NCBI RefSeq assembly: GCF_947507565.1 | Contig: NC_089176.1 | Span: 3,596,001-3,660,000, forward strand | DNA length: 64,000 bases | Reading direction: 5' to 3' | Source of the DNA: Oscarella lobularis | Lineage: Eukaryota; Porifera; Homoscleromorpha; Homosclerophorida; Oscarellidae | In this document: piece by piece, positions 30,061-41,306 of the stretch | How the letters are laid out: every line of letters begins with the position of its first letter | Numbering within the stretch: the stretch's first letter is position 1 | Translations under genes and position numbers: made by a program | Notes under the pieces: generated by a model | The model's database searches: none | What the model was told of the DNA's origin: nothing | Seen by the model: the letters and a program-made list of their open reading frames with translations, nothing else

Positions 30061-32153
30061 TTATTCGTCGGTAAGTAAACCGAGTTCGGAGTTGCTTTCG
30101 TCCGTCGTCGTCTCGAGATATGATCGCTTTCTGGCTTTTTTAGTCGCACGTCGTTTGTTGCGACGTCGAAATCTCCTAAAGAATTCGGACCAGAATTCGC
30201 TTCCCTGACCGGAACAGGCGATGTTGAAAAAAAGCATGCATCCAATCACCATGAACAGCATCACGTCTAATTCTGACAGATAAAAAAAGGTCCGAAGAAA
30301 ATGACACAATGGGAAACTGTCTTCCTTGCTTTGAGAGCATTTTTCGTGGGCTTTTATCAGATCATGTGAAGACAATTCTATATAAATGACAAAGGCGATT
30401 AGAATTGCGCTTAGAATGAGGGGATATATAAGCAGTTGGAAGATGAATCGTCTGGTAATGACGTCAAAGGCTTCTGCTAACGTTCCCGTTCGGTCCTCTT
30501 TCGTAGTCAAGTACTGTCTTATGACTGGGTTCTATAAGGGCAAGTGCCGTTTACGACTAATTTAATTAAGGCAAGTTGGGGCAACAAACCTTTCGCAGTT
30601 TTTGAATGATAACGATTGCTATGATCATACCCACCGGAACGGTGACTGCTGGCAGCAGCACTAAGGCGTAAAAGGCTGCCTTTGCCGTTGTCGGCGCGCA
30701 GGCCGCGACGGACAGGGACGTCGACGTGTAGCCGCGATGCAAGGGATCCAGGGCAAACAGAACCATTATAGTTGCGCTTGACGACAGTAGCACCAATGCC
30801 AATTGTACGCCGAATGTGCGTTTGGGGTTGCGAGACATTATGTTGGGGGTCGAAAATGATGAGATTGTTGCCAGCATGTTAGCCAGCGATATGAGCCACC
30901 ATAGGGAAAAGTTCAAGATTCCAAAATTAACTGCTGCTCCTAAAACTACGATTTCAAAATAAAGTGCAAATCGAAGAGTGTAGTGAACCTTGAATTTTGC
31001 AGAGGACTGGAGGATCCATTATATTTTCATAGATGCTCTCGTGTTTACAGAACATTTCCACTCGTCCGACAATTATGGGAAAACTTCCGGCAATAACTAA
31101 CAGATCTTTGCTCAGCCGAAACACTAGAAATAGTGTTTTACTTACCAATCAAGAAGTAAGACAAAGCCATCATTTGAATTCCACTCGGGGGACACCTTCC
31201 ATATACATCAAACAACTCTTTCTTGCATAAACGATTGTAGCGATGAGCGCGTACCTCTGCTTTTGTCCTATCCACGTCAGAATGATTGCTAATATTAGGA
31301 AATAGCCCAAGACTGTGAAAAACCACAGAAGGACATTTCGCATCGTCTTTTCCGACGCATTTTCATACGCCGAGTTGTTGCAACGCAGAGGGGGCACCGC
31401 TGAACAGTTCTAAGAAAAACGGTGAATATCATTGGAAGCGTTCATTAATTAGTGAATTTCTTTACCGGTTTTACATCAGTTGATACCGCAACTCTGTCAC
31501 GAAACGAGGAGCACTGCGGCATTCTAAGACAGAACCCGTGCTTGTTCTGTATTTTTTCCGCCGCTTTCCAGAAGACTAGGCACTCGTCTTTTGTTGCTTG
31601 ACAGAGTTTAAATGCTTCTTCGTTGCGAACAAGAGTAGTGTTGGGGCCTTCGGAGCATTCTCTGTACGTATATAAGCAAAGTACATTCCACATAGCATAG
31701 CTGCAGTTGCGCTCCTCATTGGTAAAGGTATCTTTATATTTCTCAATAAGCGAATGCAAAAGGCTTAGGTCGGATTCAGCTTGGGCATAGCCGCAATTCG
31801 TCACCGACGTTTTCGTGCAGCTATCAGAATGAAAACGACGAAATTGAAAGCGCCGTGGAGTCCGTTTGCACACAGAAGTTGAAAGGATGTGGTTTTCACA
31901 CTGAGCAGTGGAATTGTTTGCCGTATTCTGTACAGAAACGCATACACCGCGGATTCAAAGAGCGAGAACAAATGTAGCTTCTACGTACTAGCTTTGACTC
32001 GATTCCTGGAAAAAAATGGAGACTGTGGAGTACGAACGGAGCCAACGAAATTGCACAGACGAAAGCGGCGCATAGCGACGCAAAAATCAGAGCGCGCTTT
32101 TCTCCAGCAACGATTTGACCGACAAGAGATCTTCTTAGGTTGGACTGAGCCAT
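30061..32153 (-). CDS. Frizzled/Smoothened-class receptor, copy A
   Basis: Seven-pass receptor with an N-terminal cysteine-rich domain. Start at 32153 (MAQSNLRRSLVGQIVAGEKR) leads into a hydrophobic signal-anchor-like segment. The CRD exon (about 31,893-31,470) carries ten-plus cysteines in Frizzled order (NCGYAQAE...NCSYAMWNVLCLYTYRECSE...LCQATKDECLVFW...FCLRMPQCSSF). Transmembrane exons follow: VLLWFFTVLGYFLILAIILT; LLVIAGSFPIIVGRVEMFCK; LNFSLWWLISLANMLATISS, which parallels Frizzled TM3 (SSIWWVILSLTW); and later segments. The C-tail (FWSEFFRRFRRRNKRR) has a tryptophan after TM7 but no exact KTxxxW motif, so coupling to Dishevelled is uncertain. Confidence 0.75.
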
Positions 32154-32282
32154 TTGGTGGCAGCTCGACTATTACGCGACACGGAACTCCCTCGAGCGTG
32201 CGCTTTTGGATGCCCAGCAAGTATCCGGGCGGGACTGATATACCAATTGAATACGAGCACTCCACATGCATATTATACTGAT

Positions 32283-34387
32283 TTAGGTTTGACGTAAAAA
32301 CGGTTCTGTTTCAGCGGCATTGATGGAGTCGCTTTTCCATTTCTTTCGAAGCCAAGCTTTCGCTCGACATAAAATGCTTTGCCAAAATTGTTTTGCCTGC
32401 TCCGACGACAATATGTGAACGAGCAGAGCGAAGCCCAGCAAATCAAATAAGAAAATGTCGAAAACTTCGAGATAGGAGAAGATACGTCCGGGCTCGAAGA
32501 TGCACGCCGTGTTGCCGCGATGCTGTTCTAAACAAGCAAGATAGAGCTTGTATTCATGAGCTAAGACCTCGCGGCTCATCGTCTTTTGAAGAAAAACCGC
32601 CAACGTGGCCATATTTGCGCTCAAACAGAGAGGGTACATAAGAAGTTGAAGTAGAAAGCGTTTTTCAAGGGCTTCGTACGCGTCTCCTATGACTCCGGAA
32701 TTGTCTCGTCCGCTGCGCACGTATTCGGCGAGGCTCGGATTCTGACGTCAGAAAAACAATTGACTTAATTAACAGTTAAATGATGTTGATTTTATACGTT
32801 TCTTAGTTTGCCGACAATCGACGTTGCTAAGATACAGCCGAGGATGACGGAAAGCGACGCAGGGAAAATCATTGCGTAAAGAGTCGCTTTCTTGGTTACT
32901 GGTACGCATGTCAAGACGTGGCTGTGCCAAGTCGTGTAACCTCGGTGATCGCCAATGCTAAACAGCACCGCTACTGGCAGGCCCGGTAGAAGAATGCCAA
33001 GAAGTAAGGCAATGAAAGACTTCAATTTTTGTCGAGAGAAACACGTCGTTCTTTTTCCAGAAAATGACGAAACTATGACCGAGACGTCCCACAGAGAATA
33101 GAGCCACCAATAGGAGACGGAGAGCACTCCAAAATGTGTCAGAGCACCTGGTTAGAAAATGAAAGACGCCACGTACAGGCGTCGTCTAGAAACACTCACC
33201 AGCAACTCTGCACATGATAGGAGGATCTTTAAAATTATCATTGGCGTTTTTCGGGTGTTTGCAAAACGATTCGGAGGGTCCTTCTAGAAGAGGAAGAAGC
33301 ACTGATAACACTAAAAGAGTATAATCACCTAATAGAAAATTACAGTATCTACGATTTTTACTAATTGTTAGGTATGATAACATCATCATTGGAATGCCGT
33401 TCAGAGGGAAAAGCAAACTGTAAGCAAAGGCTAATTAATGAACTAATGACAGCGACGGTACTAATAAGGACCTACGTGCTGTTGCCAGCCCACGTTATTG
33501 CAACAATGACCACGCACAAAAGGCAAAATCCCGCGGAAAAGTAGAGAGCAGTAGAAACTAATACTAGCTCAGTTTTTGTAGCCCAATTAGTTCCGTTGCA
33601 GGAAAGAGCGTTCATAAAAGTATCCTCATAATTCATAGTGCAATTAGAAGGAATCTACCGGTAAAGAAATTCCATTTGTAGTGCAACGCTGGGTTTGCGA
33701 CCTACTTTCTTAGGTTCAGGTTTAATTGTATTTCTGCACGTTTTCTCCTCTGAATCAGAACAGTTGGGAAAAGCAGCACATTGTGGAAATTGCAAGCAAC
33801 TGTAATCTCCCATGATTTTCCATAAACTTAATCCGCGCTCCCAAAACTCTGGACAGTCGTGTCGCGACGCCTGGCAGACGTCAAAAGTGAGTTGAGAAGT
33901 GGATCCTATTTGAAAAGATGAGCAGTTTCGATAGGTAAAAGCACACAGTATGTCGAGCAACACGTGGAAGCATTCGGTTTTGTTGAAATTCCGGGCGGCG
34001 TCACACAGAGCACTTCGAACCTGATTCAACTCGATTTCTGCCTCGTTGAAGCTGCCGCATTTCGCTAAAAACACGCTAACCGCTTCAGTAGGCCGCCGCG
34101 AAAAGAACTCGTGGCAGGACGAAGTACTGAACTTGTGTCCAGGGACGTTTTCGCAACTGCCCGGGCTCTGCAATGAAAAGGCAAGTAGCTACCTAGTTTA
34201 CGCTGGGGTTTATTAATAATACCTTTTCAGAAGTCCACAGATTGCTAGGAACAGAGAGTAAAACAAAAGGCAGCAGAGAAATGAGTATCAGAAAGATGAC
34301 GTAGAGAGAAACGAAGATTGTCGCCGGTTTTTCTCTTGCCACGACGCGCCCGACAAAGGACCTTTCTTCCCTCTTTGAAACCGCCAT
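32283..34387 (-). CDS. Frizzled/Smoothened-class receptor, copy B
   Basis: Tandem paralogue of the preceding receptor, same strand, about 130 bp from it. Start at 34387 (MAVSKREERSFVGRVVAREK) with a hydrophobic segment (IFVSLYVIFLILISLLPFVL). The CRD exon spans about 34,168-33,660 (CHEFFSRRPTE, CFHVLLDILCAFTYRNCS, FDVCQASRHDCPEFWERG, CLQFPQCAAF). Membrane exons include LFPLNGIPMMMLSYLTISK, SYWWLYSLWDVSVIVSSFSG, LYAMIFPASLSVILGCILA and FDIFLFDLLGFALLVHILS. The tail reads SEQAKQFWQSILCRAKAW, a weak echo of KTxxxW. It ends FLRQT at 32283. The same N-terminal start pattern (SLVGQIVAGEK / SFVGRVVAREK) shows recent duplication. Confidence 0.75.
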
Positions 34388-34389
34388 TC

Positions 34390-34830
34390 TATAAGATTAT
34401 GGTGTTGTTAAGTGCTGAAGTTCAGGGTTTCGTCGAGCTATTTATGCTTAGCGAAAGCACGCATTCCTATCGTGAAACCAGCTCAAAAGAATTAACACGG
34501 TTATATTCGGCGAAAGATCGATATAAACGGATCTATAACTTGCGATATAGCACGATTAGATGAATGTCCCACCCACTCAGTTCTAGAGACCCCAAACAGT
34601 CAACTATCTGAAGCACGGACCAACCGCGCCAATAACGTTGAGGTTTCCCTCATTTGCCCAACAAATGGCTTACCATTTTTCTAGCTCAAGGGTTCAAAGT
34701 CGCGATTACAGAAGACACTACAGTGAAACCGATATCATGACGAAACCGATAAAGACTCTGACAAAGAAACTAAAAGGTATGTATATGCACCGCGTCACGA
34801 TAACGCGGGTATAGTGCACTGCACTTTCAA
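34390..34830. other. Intergenic stretch, no gene supported
   Basis: Lies between the Frizzled-like copy B start and the macro-RING stop. One 50-codon frame from the ATG at 34665 (MAYHFSSSRVQSRDYRRHYS) is open, but it has no recognisable domain or splice partner. It probably holds promoter and 3' UTR sequence. Confidence 0.45.
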
Positions 34831-34831
34831 T

Positions 34832-36427
34832 CTACAATACGTCGTCTGGTGATACTTCTAGATCGCACATAGGACACTTCGTTTGTCTTTTCAACCAGTC
34901 ACTGATGCAATCTCTGCAAAAGCCGTGTGCACAAGGAAGATAAGTTTTCTCTGTGACCGATTTGAAGCATATGATACACTCTTTCTCTTCTCCAACGTCA
35001 GGGGTCGCTTCTTCTGCGTTTGCAGAGGATAATTTAGGCGATCGAACATTCTCGGTGAACAGTTCCACGGAGGCCAACGTCTCGCATACAAACACGACTT
35101 GACGAACGGTCGTCGCTTCTCCCATGGCTTCGAAATACTGATTCACGACGGATGGGAGAGCAATCGCACTGTCTTGAATAGGTATCGATTCTGGAAGTGA
35201 CACGGCAACCGAAGTCGCTTTGATTCTGTTCGCCACTTCTAGGGCACTGAAATAGACTTGTTTGAGAAGAATGACTCTCTTCTCCGGACTTTTCCCCTCC
35301 ATGCCAGGAAGGATGGAGTGGATGATGGAACCACACGGTAATTTGCCGGCCGTCGTAAAGAACATTCTCCCAGCCGTAGGCTTTCCTTCCATTTTCTCAA
35401 TTTCTCTACCACAAGCCAACTCCAAAGGGTCGCCTCCCTCTCGAATAACTCTCTGTCGAAGATCTGACGTCAAAAAAGTTTTGGTAGGCGTGGCAACGAC
35501 GATAACGTCAACCCTTTCTCGAACGATGTCGCCTTTCTTTACCGCAATTCGTTCGCCAGTCTTTTCTCCGCTCACCCGTTGGGGTCGCCGCGGTGGTGGA
35601 CGCGTCGGTGGATGCGATCGCAAAATCTCTTCAATCTGTAGAGAAAGAGCCGCTACGTCATCTTCCTGTCCTATAATCGTGACACTGCTCCCCGTTTCAT
35701 TCACTTCGAGAATTGCATTCGTAGTAAGATTGCTGCATTTTCTCTTGACGATGTCTCGCTTTGGAGCGGGAATTTCCATCGTGCGCCCCCTCACCTTTTT
35801 GCCGACGGCGGTATAGAGCGCCTCGACGTCGTCGTAGGCTTTCTCGACTTGAGACTGATCGCTGATTTCCTCGACTGTGACGACCGCTAGGGTCGGATCG
35901 TCGCCGCTCGGAAGGGCCGTGAATCGAACGTGGCATATCGACTCAATGTTCGACAAGACGTCGTGCATCTTCTCCTGAACGTAGCGGAGCGTCGTCGCTT
36001 TGGTACGAATAGGAGTACGCGTTATCGGCTCAAAGAAAGGATTAGACGAAAGAGGGGATTGAGGTACAGGCGATTCTTCGGGAGTTTTCGGGCGAGCTAC
36101 GGCTGTAAGTGACGGCAACGGAGCCCGTCTCTTTGGCGTGAGTTTACTACTAGACGAACTTTTCGCCATTCCTTTAATTTGTCTCGACCAAATGTCGAGC
36201 GAAAGTTGACACAGATTCAGGTAGTTGCCCGTGACTTCGATTTTGCGCTCGTCCATGTTCACTGTCGGATCGAGACCGTATTTGGTGCACGGAACGAATA
36301 GGAGCGAGTCCAAGTCTTCGAAGCAGCAGGCAGCGGCAGCGTCCGTTAGCATCGTAGCCCCGTAAACCTTAGAGGGGAGACTGGATGAACACTGTACGGC
36401 GCGGAATCGCGTCATACCTGTTTCCAT
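34832..36427 (-). CDS. Macro-domain plus RING-finger protein
   Basis: A single open exon encodes 531 residues. Residues about 1-290 hold KH/RRM-like repeats of alternating strands and helices (RKIEVTGNYLNLCQLSLDIW; LAVVTVEEISDQSQVEKAYD; SSVTIIGQEDDVAALSLQIE), as in PARP14 and DTX3L. Residues about 300-465 resemble a macro domain (IAVKKGDIVRERVDVIVVAT...GRMFFTTAGKLPCGSIIHSI...ALEVANRIKATSVAVSLPES). Residues about 485-525 form a C3HC4 RING (CIICFKSVTEKTYLPCAHGF, then CRDC and CPMC). It is probably an ADP-ribose-linked E3 ligase (inference). A preceding exon near 36,478-36,428 can be joined in phase (TSEAQRPTLRKHGNS), so the true start may lie upstream; the ATG at 36427 is the conservative choice. 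Confidence 0.78.
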   Translation of the reverse strand: METGMTRFRAVQCSSSLPSKVYGATMLTDAAAACCFEDLDSLLFVPCTKYGLDPTVNMDERKIEVTGNYLNLCQLSLDIWSRQIKGMAKSSSSSKLTPKRRAPLPSLTAVARPKTPEESPVPQSPLSSNPFFEPITRTPIRTKATTLRYVQEKMHDVLSNIESICHVRFTALPSGDDPTLAVVTVEEISDQSQVEKAYDDVEALYTAVGKKVRGRTMEIPAPKRDIVKRKCSNLTTNAILEVNETGSSVTIIGQEDDVAALSLQIEEILRSHPPTRPPPRRPQRVSGEKTGERIAVKKGDIVRERVDVIVVATPTKTFLTSDLRQRVIREGGDPLELACGREIEKMEGKPTAGRMFFTTAGKLPCGSIIHSILPGMEGKSPEKRVILLKQVYFSALEVANRIKATSVAVSLPESIPIQDSAIALPSVVNQYFEAMGEATTVRQVVFVCETLASVELFTENVRSPKLSSANAEEATPDVGEEKECIICFKSVTEKTYLPCAHGFCRDCISDWLKRQTKCPMCDLEVSPDDVL

Positions 36428-36760
36428 GCTTCCGTAATGTCGGTCTCTGAGCTTCGCTCGTCTCCTAAAACACAGTTACGTCAGTACGTTACTACTCCGT
36501 GAATAAAGGGCTCGGAAAGAACAAGGGAGGGGAAAGGATGCGTGAGGATGGTTCCAATGAGATGTCTGCGTTTTACCGAAGGGATTTTGAATCACTTGGT
36601 TTCCTATCGTCTCCATGGGCGAGACTTGTCACTCCTACACAACCCGTGAGCTTCAAGAAACGAGGGGGAGCCAGTTCTAAGCAGCCCAAAAATAGATGCA
36701 TTGGCAGAGAAAATTGACAAAAAAAGCGCACATAAAAAAAGGAACATCGTCCTCCTTACC

Positions 36761-39010
36761 TTACGTTGCAACCCTGGTGAACTTGACCATGACAGATCCA
36801 CCATTTCCAGGAACGCTTTTCGCTGTGTATCCACCCCCCGTAGTCGTTCCATTAACCTGAAGCACGTGCAAATAAAAGACTGCCTGATTAAGAATCTCCG
36901 TCTCACCGTGTGAGTCCACAGATCCCTGACGGTCAATTTTACGCTCAAATCAAACCCCGCGGCTTCAAAGCAAGAAATGTCACAACTGATGTCAACCGGA
37001 TTGGGTCCTATATTGAGAAAAACGAACGCCCAAGACCCGTCAGCCAGCTCTCGGCCCCACACGTTCGTGCCATTCGAGTTCACCATTTCACTGCCATCAA
37101 GACACTAGAAAATTGATGAGTTTCTTTGAGCTGTTGGTTTCTGAGGCGCTCACCATGCCGTTGTGCGTCAGCTGCTGGGAATTTTGGTCGTACGCCCACG
37201 TCTGACTTGGCGTGTTGTCTCCAATGCACGTTTCCAAGGAGATCGTCCCGTCAGAGTGAGCTGTAACGCATTTATGGTTAAGATCGGATAGCATCTGACC
37301 ATTGAGATAGAACAACCACGATTCATTTCTAGAAAAGGCAAAAGGAGTCACGCGGATATTTGCACACGTCTCTTCTCTTATACTTATAGCAATCCTTTCC
37401 ACAGCAAGTACCTCCAGTTGATACGCATTCGTAGTAGATGATGTCACTTCCGCAGTTATCAACGTTCAAGCATTTTCCTGAGGCTACGTTCTTTACGAAA
37501 CCAGTCTTTGGCGTATTCCATATCCACCTGTGCGTAAATTTTGCCTGTCAGTCTTTGGGAGTTGAAAGAGCTCGGCAATTACTTGTGAGCTTTATTTGAC
37601 GAGTTACATTTAGACAAATGAGCTGGAGGCAAATTTGGATTCTGTGACAGACTTCCTCCATAAAGCCGCATTCCCTGTTTCCCCAACGGATCCTAAGGTT
37701 TTCGTCAATTACACTTTGATTAAAATTGTCTATTTATTTACTTGATTCACGGCAATCACTTCCGCATTCGAATACGTCTCCAACGCGTAAAGAGACAAGT
37801 TTCTCACGTTTGAACTGATGAGAAGTGGAGAGGCCATGACGCTCCACATACTAAACTGGCTTCTCTGTTGGATCTCAGTCACCCTAACAAAGCAATTGTC
37901 ACTAATCAATTAATCAAATAATTAATCTACCTTGGGGAATTTGTACTCGTGTTTCCAAGAAGCAAACACGGGTCTAAAAACTCTGTTCTATCTGAGCATT
38001 ACATTGAAGAAAGATCCGTACCATTCCATCCGCCTGGTCCCGCATAAGGAGCTAGTTCAGCGTTGATGTCAATATTTTTAAGTACTCCTCCCCAATTGGT
38101 GTCATCTGGCCCAATACGCCAACTATTAGCAAGGCTAATACAAAGGAAACAGTGACTGTGATGCCTTGCTTATTCCCTTAGAGTACCTGTATCCAATGGG
38201 AGCATACCATCTGTTCCAACCGCACAGGGAATACAAAATGGGTCTACCCGTTGCGTTGAGAGCGTCTCTCATCTTGGCGTACTGCTCAAAGGCAGATCCG
38301 TGATCACCGGGAGCATTGCACGAGTCTTCCTTCAAGTAATCTCAAAGAGTTGGATACCACGTATTAGTTAAATACAGAATAAGGCATGGGTTTCTCTTAC
38401 ATACCAACGCCCCACTCCGCGTAGGTTTTTGCGTCAATTTCTTCGTGGTCTTGGGTACCAGGCCGGCCACCACAAGTTTTCGTGCCTCTATCCGTGTACA
38501 CACTAAAGTGCAATACATTGAAAGAGAGCCTTATTAATTAAATTTCAGATGATGCACACCCAAATTTTAGCCCTTTTGAATGAATCTAAAACGCAGTCCC
38601 AGCATGACAAGGAGCTCTCTTATATTTCTTACATAGTCAGCAAGTGCCTTCATACCACTTGGAAAAGTATTTGGATCAGAGTAAACAGTGCCATTGTCAT
38701 AGCGACCCTTTGCCCAACAGTCGTCCAACTACAAAAAAATTAATTTCTCTAATTAGCAACTCTTGAGTCACACGAGTCTACATCTAAAACAGGCTGTGCC
38801 TACATTTACGTATATGTAACCAAGTTTGCTGAAACCATAATCGACGAGAGCGTCCGCCGTCGCTCTGATTCCTTTTTCGTTCAACGAACACCCGTAATCG
38901 TACCAAGAATTGTAGCCCATTGCCGGCGTCAAACCCAAGCCGTTGTCAAGACTACGAACAGCGCAGCAGAGGCAGGCAAATGCGACGAAAATTCTCATCG
39001 TCGTGCTCAT
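36761..39010 (-). CDS. GH27 alpha-galactosidase/N-acetylgalactosaminidase with inserted lectin repeat
   Basis: Secreted or lysosomal glycosidase. Start at 39010 with a signal peptide ([20 protein letters not shown]), then [20 protein letters not shown], the GH27 opening. The nucleophile motif is YLKEDSCN (family Y-L-K-x-D-x-C) near 38,335. The region [16 protein letters not shown] is followed by [12 protein letters not shown], whose Asp is the likely acid/base. GPGGWNDP and [20 protein letters not shown] also fit the family, as does [17 protein letters not shown]. Between the barrel and the C-terminal beta domain ([20 protein letters not shown]) sits ricin-B-type sequence ([18 protein letters not shown]...QTWAYD) at about 37,320-37,080. 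The protein ends [10 protein letters not shown] with the stop at 36761-36763. Confidence 0.88.
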
Positions 39011-40145
39011 TTGCAACTAGCGTACGCTATCCGAGAAAACAGCACGACTCAGGGAGACTCAGGGCACGACCAGCACGAGTCGTATTCCCCTCTCGACCTA
39101 TTTTCGATAGTCCTCCAGCTGCTGTTTAGACTTTCAGGTGCATATCTACAGTACGGATCGCGTATCTAATATTAGACCCCGCCGGCATGCTGCAACCTCG
39201 TGAGTGTTACGTATACTAAGTTTAGATCTATTGTTGTGATTTCTTCCCGAAGGGGTAAAGTTGTCCCCGACTTGCCGAAACTGCGTCAAGGCAATGAAGG
39301 CATGACCTAATTTGGTAAACCCTTACGCGCGGGGCGTGGTCAATACACGTGCGGTACACCGTTGGGGGCGTGCCGCATTAAAAAACGTTTGAATGTTGTG
39401 CATGCCATTCTATTTGTGAATCGTAGCTGTGGGCACAAAGCCAAGGGACGTACCCGCCGCGTAAGAGTAGCATTTTGACCTCAGGAAAGGTCAAGGGAAA
39501 AGTTCAGTACAATTGAGCTCCACAACCTGACCCACCTCCGTGGAGCACGCACACGCGCAAGGATCTTCGTCAGACTTGGACTGTATTCGAATTGTGCAGT
39601 AAGCGTGGAATATCCAATTCGTGCAACGCTCCAGCTCTCTTTTCGTTGCTCTCAGTATTGTTACCGATGGGTGTCAATAGCAGCAAGCGAATCAGCAACG
39701 AAGGTAACGTGATGGGCAAATGCGAAACTAAGGTTAAGAAATTTGCAACGTCGTGGTTTGTTTGTATCGAGTGGACTACCGTAGGTGAAGGATTTAAGGA
39801 GGACACCTGTTCACCACTACGTTCAAGTGCTCTAAGTAGTTTTTCACTCTTGCACTTTTCTTGACTTTGTTCCTTAGAGAAGCGTGTTCGTTTCTGAGAC
39901 TGCCGAATGGTCTGAACCTCTTCCTACGCGCATAGTAACGACTGAAACTGGAGGAAATAACGGGAGTGAGAATGGCCAAAGACTGGCATAGCTTTGACGT
40001 ATGAGAGAAACGCCTGGTGGATCTAATGCACATATTTTATCACTGTCGTTCACTGAAACACATGTGCATGTACATACAATGCTGTATATGCAAATACTCC
40101 ATTGACATCAAGAACAACTCAAGTCATTCTGTTCAAATGTTCTGC
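39011..40145. other. 1.1-kb intergenic stretch
   Basis: Lies upstream of the alpha-galactosidase and downstream of the methyltransferase stop. Short open frames exist (for example MGVNSSKRISNEGN from 39667) but none has domain or splice support. It probably contains the galactosidase promoter and the methyltransferase 3' UTR; I see nothing else. Confidence 0.5.
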
Positions 40146-41063
40146 TTATATCTTTCTTGCCATAATGGCAACAGTTGTCCATGAACTAGCATCTCTGGCG
40201 CCTGGGACATCCATAACAGGAGCTTCTCTGGCAATCAGCCTGTGCTCGATCACTTCAAACCCGGCAGCCTTCACACTGTCGAATATGAACTGTTTGCTTC
40301 TTTCCACATGATCCTGGCCGTGATGATGATGATGATGATGACCATCCTGTTGGTCCCCATGGTGATCATTACCGTGATGTTCCTCCTCCTTCTTTTCATC
40401 ACCCTCTTTCTTCTCTTTCTCATACTGGCGTTGCGCGTGAAAGCACCCAAGCATCTCACTCAGCATCAGCAGACCATTCGGCTTCAAATATTTCCCCAAA
40501 TTCGCTAAACAGGGCGCGTAATCGTCGTGCGTCTTGACGGCGTGCAATAGGCAATAATGCACCGACACAACGTCGAAATGACCGACCAACGACGCGTCGA
40601 CGGGATCCGCCGCCGTGACGTCAGCTTTTAGTATCGCCGCCATCTTAGACCGAAGCGCGTCCTGTCTCTCGCTTGCCGCCGACTCCGAACGATCGCCTTC
40701 CACGTCGGCGACGGCGTAGCGAATCAGCGACGAGAAGTCGTACGATTCGGAGCCGCTGGCTTTCCAGGTTTTCAAGAAGTCGACGTTTTGCTGGCCGAAG
40801 TCGGTGAACGTGATCGTTTCCGCGTACCTGACGGCACTGATAAGCGACCAAATGGTCGGGCCACCGCCGAATTCGATAATGCGCGCATTTGCGAGATTCG
40901 CTCGCTTGTACAACTCGTCAAAAATCGCGAGACGTTGCTGGAGGACCTGATGAGAGCTCACGTCTGAGCCCTCTTTGAAAGAGTAGTATCGGTCGCAATA
41001 GGCGACCGGATTTTCGAACAACTCCGGTCCTCCCTTCAGAGATATCTCTGCTCCCTTCTCCAT
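40146..41063 (-). CDS. NNMT/PNMT/TEMT-family SAM methyltransferase with His-rich insert
   Basis: Intronless, 305 residues. The N-terminal AYCDRYYSFKEGSDVSSHQV is typical of small-molecule N-methyltransferases of the NNMT/PNMT family. SAM motif I is RIIEFGGGPTIWSLISAV; later motifs are ETITFTDFGQQNVDFLKTW and GHFDVVSVHYCLLHAVKTHD, then LGKYLKPNGLLMLSEMLG. After this strand comes a Lys/Glu-rich then His-rich loop (about residues 220-258, encoded by ATG/CAT repeats at about 40,310-40,420) that the second family member here (50,903-51,694) lacks. The C-terminal strand pair is intact (FIFDSVKAAGFEVIEHRL, WTTVAIMARKI). Substrate unknown. It is the intact member of the duplicated block. Confidence 0.85.
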   Translation of the reverse strand: MEKGAEISLKGGPELFENPVAYCDRYYSFKEGSDVSSHQVLQQRLAIFDELYKRANLANARIIEFGGGPTIWSLISAVRYAETITFTDFGQQNVDFLKTWKASGSESYDFSSLIRYAVADVEGDRSESAASERQDALRSKMAAILKADVTAADPVDASLVGHFDVVSVHYCLLHAVKTHDDYAPCLANLGKYLKPNGLLMLSEMLGCFHAQRQYEKEKKEGDEKKEEEHHGNDHHGDQQDGHHHHHHHGQDHVERSKQFIFDSVKAAGFEVIEHRLIAREAPVMDVPGARDASSWTTVAIMARKI

Positions 41064-41306
41064 AGATCAAACGCGCGTTCGACTCGGATATCCGCATGTG
41101 TTTTTATCAACTCTTTTGAGTGAGCGAGCTTACTAAGTAGTGCATGCCTGTATCATATCTCTCTCTACTCTAAAGAATTATTTTATGTAGGAAAATTGTC
41201 CAGCAAATCTCTGTGACATCATTCTCCTTGACCATATTTGGAAGAGTTACGCTACGTTACGTCATGTACAGAGTCTCCGCTCATTGCGCACGCTCAAAAA
41301 ATCATC

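Noticed and set aside
39667..39864. Frame starting MGVNSSKRISNEGN
   Set aside because: The myristoylation-like start is not enough; there is no conservation evidence and the frame lies in a long non-coding stretch.
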